A stretch of DNA of 64,000 nt from Limonium bicolor (GCA_023374045.1 CM041780.1:31862337-31926336); one strand, 5' to 3'; positions 23,672 through 33,957 are shown, counted from the stretch's first letter. Numbers and translations: made by a program. Notes: generated from the sequence alone by a model not told the origin.

Positions 23672-25904
23672 CCTAAGGGGGAAATACTATAAGTGTTGAG
23701 CATTTAGGCAAGAAATGAGTAAGTGTTTAAAGGTATAGAAAATGGAGTTTTGGGCACGTCCGAACTACCGTCCGAACAAGGACGTTCGGACATGCCCTGT
23801 TGCGCGTAAGTCTTCTAAGCCTCGACCAGTGTCCGAACTACCGTCCGAACATGGACGTTCGGACACACCTATCTCTATATTCTGTTTTGGCCTCGAACAG
23901 AGTCCGAACTTGGGAAACTCGGACGCATGTTCGGACAGTTGTCTATTTACACCCATTTGAGCCTCGAACAGTGTCTGAACTTGGGAAGTTCGGACACAAG
24001 TTCGGACAAGGCGCTGTATGGACCAAAAACATTGTTTAAGGTTATAGGATGATGGGGATTATTAAGTAATGATGTTATAAGATTGTTAAAGACATGTTAA
24101 GTGAGTTATAATGACAATTTAGTGGGGGGAAAAGTTGTATTAAAATGTAAAAGTAAAACAAGTTAAAATGTGAAGTTATTTAACTAAGTTAACGGGGATA
24201 AGTTATGAGCATTAGACTTTAAACAATCATGTTACCCCGATGTTAATAAAAGTACATGTAATATTATCAGTTGTTCGAGAATTGCTCGAGGAACATAAGT
24301 GGACATGATAGAGTGGACCCCGGTGACAGGTATGGTTTTCTTGCAACCTGTGTCCTACCGGATTACACCGGCTTGTATGCCAATGTGTTTTTCTGTATGT
24401 TTACCACGTTGTAAGATAAAACATGTAATGAGTTTACAGTAATTCATATATGTGGCGTGTTTAGTTCCGATACCATTTAACCTCGAAATTGTTAAACTTG
24501 GCTAACAGAGTCTAGGATCACATGAGAGATCGGTATTCGGAATTTAACGACCTGAACCATGGGACGTTCTAACCACGGCTATGCTTGTGTTAATTGTGTG
24601 ATATTTATGTGTGTACGTAAGGACCTCCCTCGTATGTTTAACCCAGTTGTGATACTATAAGGTGTGTGGATGTGATAGACTCCATAGTGGGGCTCTAACT
24701 AATATCTAAAAGTAAGTATGTACTAACAGGGGTGAGGAATCCGGTTAGGCCGGTCGCGCGTTGTGTGGGAGTGGGTATCCTTTTTAGCCTTACCCTCCTC
24801 TCTGTTATGGTTGTTTCCCTCACGGGTTATGATCTCCCATTATCTTACTCTAAAGCTTAGCTATTCTGACTGATGATCGGTTTAGGGGGAACATGTGTTT
24901 GTGTGGTGTGTTCGGGTCACTAAACCCGAACCATATTAACTTATGTTACTCGTCCGACTATTAGGGCGGTAATGAGTGTTGTATAACGAGTTTATCATGA
25001 GGGTGACATCATTCTCTAGGCTCACCAGTGAATTAATTATGTTTGGGTCGATTCTTAAGAGAACCGTTCCCGTTATGTTATGTATTGTTGTTATACTGCA
25101 ATTCCCATTGCGATGTTGTGATGTGCACGTTGAAACGTGAAAAGTGTTGTTATGTAGTGTATGTATATGTTGTGAAATGTGGAGTATGTGGTTCATGGAT
25201 ATGAACCCCAGTTTGTGATAAGAGACGTTTAAGGATAACCCGATTAATGGGTGAGAGTCGTCTATTAAGGAAGTAGCTCCATTGGAGGAGAAACACTCTA
25301 GGGGTAATAAACACCATGAGTGACTTATCAAGTAAGGATGTGTTATCTGTTCGTTGAGCCCATTGAGGTGGAATGCTATGTGTTGTGTGTTTATAGTTTA
25401 CATGCATGATTCAAATATAATCAACTGCATGCTAAGACGACAATTAGTTGTGCGTGGCCCGGTAGCACGCGGGTTGTGGGATTGCCATACCAGCAAAGGT
25501 GCTGAGCCCCTTGGGGGTCACCCTTTCTCTTCTTTTTCCTATTTCAAGTACAAGGAGCTGGAAGCCGTTCGAGAGTAGGACGGGGTAGTCGTTGTACATG
25601 GGTAATCATTTAAGTTGTATATATACAGTAGGTGTAGTAAGACCGAAATTGTTATCGGCATTTGTTTGTGAATACTCGGTACAGTTGGAAGGTATGTGTA
25701 TGTTCAATAGTTAATGAAAAGGTATAGTAATGTGTAGTCGCTCGGGAATCTAGTCCATCAGACCGATACAATGTACATGTAATAGCCTGGTTAGCCACGT
25801 GGGTGGTTAACGGCGTGTAACACCAACGAGTTAAGTAATGTGATGATGTACATTTTCCGCTACAGATTGTTGTTAAGTGTGTTGTTGTTGGATGGGGTGT
25901 TACA
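23672..25904 (+). mobile_element. Diverged plus-strand long-LTR remnant
   Basis: Ends GGATGGGGTGTTACA at 25904, as do the A and B LTRs. It contains counterparts of their landmarks in the same order: a hairpin array (23755-24010), a CCGGTGACAGG...CTTGCAACCTG stretch, a CGACAATTAG stretch (about 25438) and CATACCAGCAAAGGTGCTGA...CCCCTTGGGGG (about 25486). No primer site follows, so it looks like a solo or truncated LTR. The left end is unclear: a G-run at 23675-23680 followed by GAAATAC may be a degraded polypurine tract and LTR start. Confidence 0.6.
23755..24010. repeat. Hairpin array GTCCGAAC...GTTCGGAC
   Basis: Four units at about 75-base spacing. Each pairs TCCGAAC with GTTCGGA across a short loop, with a CTCGAAC(C)AG linker between units. 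The third and fourth units include CCGAACTTGGGAA, resembling the CGAACTTGGGGACC core of the A and B arrays. Confidence 0.85.
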
Positions 25905-26810
25905 TTATGGGTCCACGATGTTTATGCTGCGCCACTCTGATCATTCTTTATTTTTGTACATTGATACGCTCTGTGTCCTAGGTTACCACAATTATAATAT
26001 TTTATTTGCATCCCTTCATAGTTTCTGCCTGGATGATTTCTTTTGCATCTGTTACAGAAATGTTGTCTGTTCCTCTTATTTGGGTCATTAGAATCGGTAC
26101 CTTGTTCTAGGAAGTTTGGCTTAACTCAAAGCGTTTTACTTCCTTTTTATTTTCCATCATACTTCACCGTCTTTTTTAAATTTTCTCCTTCTTGGCTTGA
26201 CTCAAATTTCCTTCATTGGCCCGATTGTGCTTCCTTCCTTCTTTGTTACACCCTACAAGTTTGCTACCCTACTGTGTGCCTCTTGTAATGTAGCCACTGA
26301 AACAACACTTAATGCCTCTTGTAAACTCCAGTTCAAGTCTCCAATGAAACGTTGAACCCAGGCAGCTTCATCAGGCACCATGTTTGATGCAAACCTTGCT
26401 AATTCCATGAACTTGGAATAGTATGTCTCCACATAGTCTTGTAGTTGTTTCAGCTTAGTAAACTCACGGTATTTCTACATGCGAACATGCTCCGGATAGA
26501 ATCTTCTTCTCATGGCAGCCTTGAGAACTCCTCACCCATAGTCAGGTTCTGCTTGTAACTTTTTCGTTATACAGTCCACCACAGGTCAGCATCACCCTTG
26601 AAATAATAAACAGCTACACTTACCTGCTTCTCTTCGGGACAGTCAGTAATGTCGAATATCTTGTCAAACTCTCTTATCCAATCTTCTAGAATTACAGTGT
26701 CTTCTACACCGGAATAGGTACTTGGTATCATCATGACAATCCTTCTGGAGAAGTCTTTGGCAATCTCTACTCTTTCTTCTTGCCATTCTAATATCTTACC
26801 CATGCTAAGG
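25905..26810 (-). pseudogene. Ty3/gypsy gag fragment
   Basis: Minus-strand reading. Between 26803 and 26567 there is an open Gag segment with ILEDWIREFDKIFDI and AVYYFKGDADLWW, the typical retrotransposon Gag core. Further on, in shifting frames, are RRFYPEHVR, ELARFASNMVPDE and a degraded pair of zinc knuckles (NRCKRNHPG and NCGNLGHRAYQC) near 25960-26070. Several stops and frameshifts make it non-functional. It is cut on its pol side by the LTR remnant ending at 25904. Confidence 0.8.
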
Positions 26811-26990
26811 GCAATGTATCTCAGGGTTTCAAGCTGCCCTCTATCAGCAACTCCTCTCAGTGTGTCTTCATTCTACACACATACATACATTAGTCACACA
26901 ATCATAAATAATTAATCATTCATGGACAAGCATTCACACACAAATATTAAGACAATGATCACCTATCCTTTCCCCGGTCTATAATCTATT

Positions 26991-27017
26991 GCTCTGGTAC
27001 CAAATTGTAACACCCCA
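26991..27017 (-). promoter_or_regulatory. Primer site and 12-base LTR stub of the minus-strand gypsy
   Basis: The minus strand reads TGGTACCAGAGC (27002-26991), a one-base variant of the iMet site. Before it is TGGGGTGTTACA (27017-27006), an LTR 3' end. The LTR is cut after about 12 bases, where the copia fragment begins. Confidence 0.65.
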
Positions 27018-27753
27018 TTTTGGGCTTAAGCGGTGGATTGTGCAGTATATCTATCCAATTGTTGTCCCATAAGAAGCTTTTATGACAAGACCCCTCAAGA
27101 AGCTTGGAGTGGTTTCAAGCCAAATTTGTCTCACTTAAGGATATTTGGATTTATTACCCATGTGCATGTTCCCGATCAAGAAAGAAGAAAGCTTGATTAC
27201 AAAAGCAAGAAGTACATTTTCATTGGCTATGATCAGAAATCTAAAGAATACAAGCTTTACAACCCAAGTCTTGGAAAAATCTTGGTGAGTGAAGATGTTA
27301 TTTTCAACGAAGAAGAAGTCTCATACTGGATTCATGATGATAAGAAGCAATATAATTTTTCCCACTCACTAGTGATGAAGTTCAAGAGGATGAACCAAAT
27401 CCCGAGCCCGTGACACTAATAACTCCACAACAATCATCATCACCTGTGACACCTACACAGACATCCTCTACAACGACATCACCTTCCTCCTCAGATGACA
27501 ATTCTAGTGAACCTTTGAAGATGAAAATATTTGAATATATCTATAAGGAACTTGATCAACAAGAAAATGAATAGGAATGTACTCTTTACTTTCATTTTGT
27601 AGATTGTGAACCCCTTGGTTTCGAAGAGGCAATGAAAGAAAAGAAATGGAGGCTTACCATGGATGAAGAGATCAAATCCATTGAGAAAAATGATACTTGG
27701 GATCTTGTGACCCTTCCAAAAGGAGAAAAACCCATTGGCCTTAATTGGGTTTA
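27018..27753 (+). pseudogene. Ty1/copia pol fragment (integrase C-terminal part to start of RT)
   Basis: Starts inside integrase: an FWA-type codon run with a TAA at 27028-27030, then AVDCAVYLSN, then TPQEAWSGFKP, HLRIFGFITHVHVPD, KLDYKSKKYIFIGY and YKLYNPS. These are classic copia landmarks. After a Ser/Pro/Thr-rich linker come frame changes and stops (27571-27573), then GFEEAMKEKKW...MDEEIKSIEKNDTWDLV and GEKPIGLNWVY, the beginning of copia RT. It is cut at 27753 by element A. The rest of the copia element should lie beyond the distal end of the A/B nest, outside the window. Confidence 0.9.
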
Positions 27754-30700
27754 TGAAATACCCCAAACTTAGATATGGTGTTTAAGTAACAAACTAAGAT
27801 ATAAGAAGGCTAAATAATGCCTTAGAAACATTAAAGAACCATTTTAGTCCAGAAAATATAAGAAACACCAAAAGAGCAGTTAAGGCAAACATGCTCTCTA
27901 AGCTTGGAGAGACTTGGGTAAGCACCCAAATATTATACTAAGACCTTATTAATATCCTAATGGTCATTTTAAACCAATTACCAAAGAAAACCAAACTTGA
28001 AAACAAGTTCAAACACAAAATGTGCTTTGAGGAGTCTTAAAGCACATTTTTGAAAAATTGTCTTGTAAATAGGTTTTGAGTGGCTAATGCCCATGATTAC
28101 TCCTTAATTAACATGTGTACTAATTATCACATGAGGAAGTCTAAATCAATGGGAAATCAAAAATTCACAAATATGTGCACTAATTTGTGAATAGTAACCA
28201 AATAGTGCCTAGTTTAGTCTTTAATCAATTAAGTCTAATTAATTGGTCAAACAAGACCATGACCAGCCTAATTAATGAAGGGGGCCGGTTTCCTAAGGGT
28301 GTGAGTCACCAAGAGTAGCCAATTAATGTTAGAAGAAAAAGAGAAAAGTAAGTTTTTACTATTTGCTTTTAAGGAATCAAATATCTTATATGCCACTGCA
28401 GACGTTATAAAGTGAATGGTTTAAGTGGTGTAATTAAAATTAAAGAAAAGAAATTAAAACCCAAAATAAACGTCGGGCTGCAAACAAATCCCGGTCGCAG
28501 TAGTATAGTGAAAATGTAAGCGACCGGATATCGAACCACGGGACTAATATACATATTATAGTACCTAAGCGTGTCACAAAGAGGGGGGATTAATTGACTT
28601 GTTACATATAAATAAAAACAGTTAATAAAATTAACTAAGTAAGCAAATAAACTAAACGGGACTCTGGTACACATTAATATAATATCTGCTCTTTCATGCT
28701 AGGTCTACTGGTTTAATTATAACTGTTTGGCAAGATTCCTGATATTTTCTTAAGGTCCGATGAAAACTCATAAGAACTCGTTCACCTGTAATGCAAGGTC
28801 CGATGAAAACTCAAGCAAAAGCCTGCGAACGGCAGAGGAGTGTTGAGGGATTACATTTGCAACTGAGTACTAACTTAAACGATGAAAATGTTTCCCCCAG
28901 TTTTACGGCTTAATCAACCCATCTGTTCCAACCGATGAAATCAAAAACAGACTTAGTAAAGCATTTTAATAAATTCATGAGGTTTATTAAAAAGATGGCG
29001 AGAAAACCTTTAACCGTAACAAACTTTATTAAAACTAAAACCAGTAAAACATATTGCATAATTAATACAGATACATAATAATTATTCCCAGAGTATATGT
29101 AAACTAATGAAATGAAAAGAAAACAAATGGAGAAGCGGGAGATTAGAAATGGAAATGAACGAGTGAGTGAAAATGTAGTGGTACGAAGATGGAATGATGG
29201 TGTGAATTGGAACTCCAGAGGAACCACGGACGGAACCTCTCGAAGGACCCTCAGTAAGGAGGAATGAAGCTCGTATTTATAGAGGAAGAAGAACAGAGCA
29301 GCAGCTCATTAGCTCACTGATTGAGCTCGATGATTGCAGCTCCCCATTGATTGCAGCTCATTGATTGCGCAGGGGACAGGGCTGCAACGCGTGCGCGATT
29401 TCTGGTAGGCGCCGACTGCTAAAACGATAAGGCGAGTTAAGTTGCAGAGCGAGTCGGCGAAGAAGATTATCCGTTGATTTACACGTGTCCGCTAGATAAG
29501 GAGCGGTCTCCTCTGTCTCAACCGCCTCGCGGTCTCCTCTGTGTTGTCCGCCTCTTAAGTGGCGGTCTCCTCTGTCTCAACCGCTTGCTCTCTTCTGTCT
29601 CTTGTCCGCTCGTTATCAAGCGGTTGCCCATATATGTCTCGTCCGCCAGTTAAAGGGCGGTTGCCCTCTCTGTTGTCCGCCATATAAGGAGGCGGTACTG
29701 AGGGGCGGACTCATGCATGCGTGACATGCACGTGAGTTTCTTTAATCCTTATAATATATGTCTTTGTTTGTTATTTTTCCTACATTTTAACACATATAAT
29801 ACATCAGTTAATATAGCAACATAAATATAGGAAAAAACCAAGATAAGTGAGAAACATTACTAAAAATGCTGCAATTAATAAGGTGATTAAACCTTAAAAA
29901 GTCTATATGTTTTGGTATGCCATTGGTAGGGTAATAATGATTAGGAACCTAAGAACCTGAGGAATTAAGTTAAGTTAAGTATAAACTTTAATGTTTAAAG
30001 TTAAGTTTATAAGGTTAAGTGGCAAAGACTTAAGAGGGTATTGAATGGGAATCTTTAGGGACTAAGTGAGTTAAGTAAGGTGCAAATAACTAATGGCCTA
30101 AAAATGAATCAATGTTTTAGGTTTGTGAATTGGGACCCCGGAGAAGGTTAAACAAACGACAGGCGACGGTGAACGGTACAATCTTTCTTGTGACCTGCTT
30201 GCTAATGAGGTGTCCCTCGGCTTGTGTGCTACCTGTTTGTTTGCTATGACTAAGACAAGATAAAGCATGCAACCGATTATATTTGTTCTCGTTGTTAATG
30301 TGTTTTCTTTACACTAACCCACGAGACTTGAGATTGTTACTAACTAAGTTTAGTACTTACTGAGTCAAGGATATGAGTTAAGTATTGGTAACTGTTGGTT
30401 AATACCCGTTAAGGTTTAACTAGCACATGGTGTGTAAGATTTGTACTAACTGGAACTTGAGTGAGGAACCCGGGACTGACTCCGGTCATGCATGCTAAGG
30501 AAAGGGGGACGGTATCTGAATCAGATCCACCCTCCGCTTAAGGACTTGTCTTCGGACTTGTTGCCTAGGGTCGGTTGCCGGCTCAGCTACACTGGACTCC
30601 CGTCCAAGGTAGGTGGCATTAAGATGGTGCGGTAGGATCACCTAAATCCTAGGTTTGAGATTAAGCTACAACCATTTCCTTTCTAGGAACGGTTTGTATA

Positions 30701-31345
30701 CTGAGATTAAGATAAGGTTAAGACTGAGGTAAGATATGGAACTGAGGTTAAGGAAATCAGGACTAAGGAGGGGGTTACTAACCCGCTTGATAAGGGAATG
30801 CTTGTGTCGTTCATTGTGTGTGAACTAAGAATATTCATCTGTGGATTATTGTTTATAGCACTTCATATCATGCTTATGTACTTAATCAATTTCCATGCTA
30901 TCGACAATTAGTCGTCGTAGCTCCGTTAGCTTGGGGGCCATGAGAGGGAGTACCAGCATTCGTGCTGACCCCCTTTGGGGGCTGTTTTTACACTTGCAGG
31001 TAAGAGGCCCATGAAGTTACTCCATGAGAGTAGGAGCGGTTAGACTTGGGATTGGTTGTTTATTTTGAATACGGGTTGCGCCTGTGCTCCCGTCTGTTGA
31101 TATTGAAACTGATGTAAGTTTTTGGCTATGACTTAGATACTTAAACTCGGTTGGTTGGTGGTATTTTGGATGGTGATGTTTTGGTCGGTTGTTTACTTTG
31201 GATAGGTGATGTAAATTGATAAGGCCGGTATATTCTAATGATCAGACCGTGGCAAGATCCCAGTGTTTGTTATTTCCGCTGCGACGAATTCGATTAAGTG
31301 TTAAGCTCTGCGATAACCACGATTGGCTTTGGATGGGGTGTTACA
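27754..31345 (+). repeat. 5' LTR of element A, internally rearranged
   Basis: Begins TGAAATACCCCAAACTTAG and ends GGATGGGGTGTTACA. 27754-28396 matches the 3' LTR start (38832 on). 29876-31345 matches the last 1.5 kb of LTR B (about 44270-45838). The middle 2 kb or so of the family LTR, including its hairpin array, is missing and is occupied by the reverse LTR at 28397-29872. Confidence 0.8.
28397..29872 (-). mobile_element. Reverse-oriented LTR related to the Athila-like element's LTR
   Basis: Starts TGCAGACGTTATAA at 28397, the reverse complement of the AACGTCTGCA end of the 13579 LTR, and continues as its diverged reverse complement (CGGTCGCAGTAGTATAGTG, TAACGTTTTAA-type tract). A TATAAATA box (minus) is at 29273-29280 and an array of GCGGT/CCGC hairpins at 29495-29715. 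It probably ends TGCTGCA at 29872. No interior is present. The flanking 5-mers do not match, and part of the host LTR is missing, so deletion or recombination accompanied its formation. Confidence 0.7.
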
Positions 31346-31349
31346 AAAG

Positions 31350-31376
31350 TGGTATCAGAGCGTAGTTACACTCTGA
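31350..31376 (+). promoter_or_regulatory. tRNA-iMet primer binding site with overlapping inverted repeat
   Basis: TGGTATCAGAGC at 31350-31361, four bases after the LTR end. TCAGAG at 31355 pairs with CTCTGA at 31371-31376, as in the two related elements. Confidence 0.9.
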
Positions 31377-32167
31377 TCAAGAAATACCGGACATGAGTAA
31401 CCACCGAGTTAGAATATAAGTTAAGAAATAAGTGACGGGTTAAGGGTGTGAGCTGTTAGTGTGAGTAGAGTCAGATGACCACTAATAAGTGTGGATCGTC
31501 TTTACCGTCTACGGACGTTATAAATTCATTAACCGAAACAGTGGTGGATACGAATCTAATGTGAGTTGTGATTGTTTAGATGTCAGGAAGGAGAGGCCGA
31601 GGCCGTGGTCGAGGCGATGAGACTGAGATACCGGAGGGGCAGACGATCGCAGAGATCGTAGCTGCCGCATTAGGGCACATGGGCTATCAGCCTGGTGTGG
31701 GTGCACCACCTCCACCGCCACAACCCCGGGAACCGAATTGGGTGAAGAGCCTTGCAGACCTTCGACTCGCGCATTTTAGGGGGGAGACCGATCCCGCCAA
31801 GCTCGAGGCGTACATCTCCGAGCTAGAGACCGCCTTCGAGACCCTTGACGTCCCTGCTGGGATCAAGGTGCGTCTAGCTGCGTTCTACCTGAAAGGGGTA
31901 GCAGGCGATTGGTGGAAGCTGGTGAGGGCCGAGCATATGGCCAATCCAGAGTTCGGCTGGGAGCAGTACACCGCATTGCTACGAGCAAAGTACTACCCTG
32001 CCCATGTCCAGAAGAAGAAGCACTTGCAGTTAGATGCACTTAAGCAGACCGACAAGATGACGGTGTACGAGTATTACTCAGAGTTCACCGCCTTGCTCCG
32101 TCTTCTGCCAGGTCTTAGCCATCAACTCCGCTACGGCATGGGGCCGACGAGTTACACTACCTTGCAG

Positions 32168-32251
32168 GTAATGAGAATGGTTAAGACATGAGTAAATAAA
32201 TGAGAAGAAGTTTAGATTATGAAAAATAAGAGTGATTAATACTATGGAAAG
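32168..32251 (+). other. Putative intron 1 in gag
   Basis: CAG|GTAATG donor with AT-rich sequence of plant-intron length (84 nt). A TTAATAC branch-like site lies close to the end, and the acceptor is AG at 32250-32251 (or 32256-32257, also in phase 0). It has in-frame stops, while the flanks are Gag-coding in compatible phase. The acceptor lacks a pyrimidine tract, so support is moderate. Confidence 0.5.
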
Positions 32252-32507
32252 CAAGAGTGCTATCATGCCGCTGCTAAGGTTGAGATAACCGTCCAGCTGA
32301 GGGACGAGGAGAATGCTAAGAGGAAGAGTGCCGGTAAGAGCACGGAGAACCAAGGGCAAGGTGGGTACAAGAAACAGAAGTACCAGCCTCAGGCCTAGAA
32401 AAATCAGAACCAAAAGGGGAAGGAGGAAAAGGAGAAGGCTCCAGAGGAGCCATTGAAGTTGACGTACGCGTACGCAGCTACACCCCTGCGCTCAAGGGTG
32501 CCAAAGG

Positions 32508-32586
32508 GTAAGGGATTGATATTGAGTGAGTTAAGAGACAAGTAGTAACCGTTTGAGATATGAGTACTAATATTGCGAATGATCAG
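32508..32586 (+). other. Putative intron 2 in gag
   Basis: Donor GTAAGG, TACTAAT branch-type sequence 16 bases before the acceptor GATCAG, 79 nt, phase 1. Removing it keeps the Gag frame into the zinc knuckles, while retaining it gives a stop (TAG at 32542). Confidence 0.65.
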
Positions 32587-32928
32587 GATCCGAGACTGAA
32601 AAGGGAGCCGGTGGTGGCTACCAGCGACGCTACATCTGTAGTTGGTGTCACAAGGACCACCCCGGGCTCGATTGCAAGGGGAACAAGGTGGAGTGCAATT
32701 ATTGTGGGGTATACGGACACCGAGCATACGAGTGCTTCCAGAACCCCGCTAGCAGAGCCTATAGACCCGAGACTAGGGGTAAGGGCAAGACTGATCAGGG
32801 AGCTAAATCTGATAGTCAGAAGAGAGTGCAGCAAGCTGCAGACAAGAACCCACGGGTGACCCAGAAGTCGGGACCCACACTACACTTGGTGGACCAGGAC
32901 GATGAGCCTGAACCCTTATCGAGGCCAG

Positions 32929-33060
32929 GTACCGCAATGACCACTTAGTAATAAAATTACCTGCTTACCGCATTATCATGCATGTTTGGTGAATAATTGA
33001 GATAAGTGAGAATGAGATGAGATTAGAACTTAAGTAAGATATAACCTACTACCACTTTAG
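32929..33060 (+). other. Putative intron 3 between Gag and AlkB
   Basis: CAG|GTACCG donor, 132 nt, AT-rich, with acceptor CTACCACTTTAG ending at 33060. Phase 1: splicing creates one Glu codon and joins the Gag frame directly to the AlkB frame, which is open upstream of its ATG to 33061. Retention ends Gag at a TAG at 32946-32948. Confidence 0.6.
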
Positions 33061-33804
33061 AAAGCTTCAACATCTGCTATCCAATGCCATCTACACCTAA
33101 CCCGGAGTACACCGACATCGAAACCATAGACTTTCCAACCGAACAATGTCAGGTTATCCGCCCAGGTATGATTTTGTTAAGGGGATACCTGACACCCGAT
33201 GCGCAAATAGCCATCATCAGGAAATGCAATCAGCTAGGAATGGGACCGGGAGGTTTTTATACACTAGAGTACCTAGGGGGAGCAAGGATGAAATTAAAAA
33301 TGATGAGCTTAGGCAAGGATTGGAATCCGTATGCCAAGAACTACCAAACCACGAGGATGCTGGATGGAGTCTCACCACCGGGAATACCCGAAGAGTTCCA
33401 TCCGGTTATTACACAAGTCATGGAAGTCGCTCAGCAGTTGGAGGCTGAACCGATTCCAGACATCCAGGCGGACATTTGCATTGTAAACTTCTACGAGAAA
33501 GATGGGCGACTTGGACTACATCAGGACAAGGACGAGACAACGGAGTCTCTCGAACGAGGGATACCCGTAGTGTCTTGGTCCTTAGGAGATGACGCTGAAT
33601 TTTTGTACGGCGAGCAGAAGTGTGCGGACCGTGCTAATAAGTTAATGCTTAAGTCAGGGGATGTATTAGTTATGGGAGGAGAGTCAAGGATGTTATACCA
33701 CGGGATTAAGAGAATTAAGCTGAATACAACACCGTCAGCAGTGATTAATGCGACGCATATGAAACCAGGACGGTTAAACCTAACCTTTATACAATATTAG
33801 CTAT
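33061..33804 (+). CDS. AlkB-family 2-oxoglutarate/Fe(II) dioxygenase (ALKBH1-like) inside a retrotransposon
   Basis: 238 codons from ATG 33084 to TAG 33798-33800; the exon-like block is 33061-33804 (744 nt, a multiple of three). AlkB enzymes oxidatively remove methyl groups from nucleic-acid bases using Fe(II) and 2-oxoglutarate. Visible signature: RPGMILLRGYLT near residues 26-37 and GPGGFYTLEY in the substrate-lid region. NFY at 135-137 has Asn and Tyr in the 2-oxoglutarate positions. Fe ligands are H146 and D148 (LHQDKDE) and H206 (MLYHGIKRI). Further landmarks are SWSLGDDAEFLYG, SGDVLVMGG and GRLNLTF with R230. Length and order match a complete catalytic domain of the plant ALKBH1 group. 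The second arginine of the usual RxNxxxR signature reads Ile236 (ATA). The frame is fully open, unlike gag, protease and integrase around it. Retro-capture of a host ALKBH1-like mRNA is the likely origin (inference). Confidence 0.93.
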
Positions 33805-33957
33805 GTAACGTTTTAGTATGAGATAAGGAATGAAATGTAAGATCAAAGCACATGACGTAAAAAGGATGGTTATGAATAAAATAACAGTGTTGTTCATATA
33901 AATTGTTACGACTCTTGTTACACCATCAATACTCATGAAGCTTATGAATACAATTAG
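33805..33957 (+). other. Putative intron 4 between AlkB and protease
   Basis: Donor TAT|GTAACG four bases after the AlkB stop, 153 nt, AT-rich, with acceptor ACAATTAG at 33957. It is also phase 1, so the AlkB block is a symmetric 1-1 exon. Splicing 32928 directly to 33958 would skip AlkB and give an ordinary Gag-protease fusion in frame. Splicing in AlkB leaves its TAG in front of protease. Confidence 0.5.

Larger units (their letters stand above)
31580..32928 (+). pseudogene. gag: gag of element A, with two intron-like gaps
   Basis: Starts MSGRRGRGRGRGDE, a basic Gag N-terminus. The Gag core is at residues about 55-190 (LADLRLAHFRGETDP, AAFYLKGVAGDWWKLV, LLRAKYYPAHVQKKK). At 32168 the frame runs into a GTAATG segment that ends in AG at 32251 (84 nt); across it the frame continues as ECYHAAAKVEITVQ. 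A second gap, 32508-32586 (79 nt), starts GTAAGG, contains TACTAAT and ends ATCAG. It is phase 1 and leads in frame into a double zinc knuckle, CSWCHKDHPGLDC (CX2CX3HX4C) and CNYCGVYGHRAYEC (CX2CX4HX4C). One in-frame TAG at 32396-32398 breaks the frame, probably a recent C-to-T change. The part after the knuckles is Gln/Lys-rich and ends at a donor-like site at 32929. It packages the genomic RNA in intact relatives. Confidence 0.85.

Noticed and set aside
24936..25331. A 131-codon minus-strand frame
   Set aside because: It lies in an LTR remnant aligned by landmarks to LTRs A and B. It has no domain and a His/Asn/Ser-rich composition typical of chance frames.
33084..33800. AlkB as a fragment of an integrated plant RNA virus
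   Set aside because: There is no viral replicase, helicase or coat sequence nearby. The motif set, length and lid region resemble plant ALKBH1 rather than viral AlkB, and the block sits in retroelement frame context.
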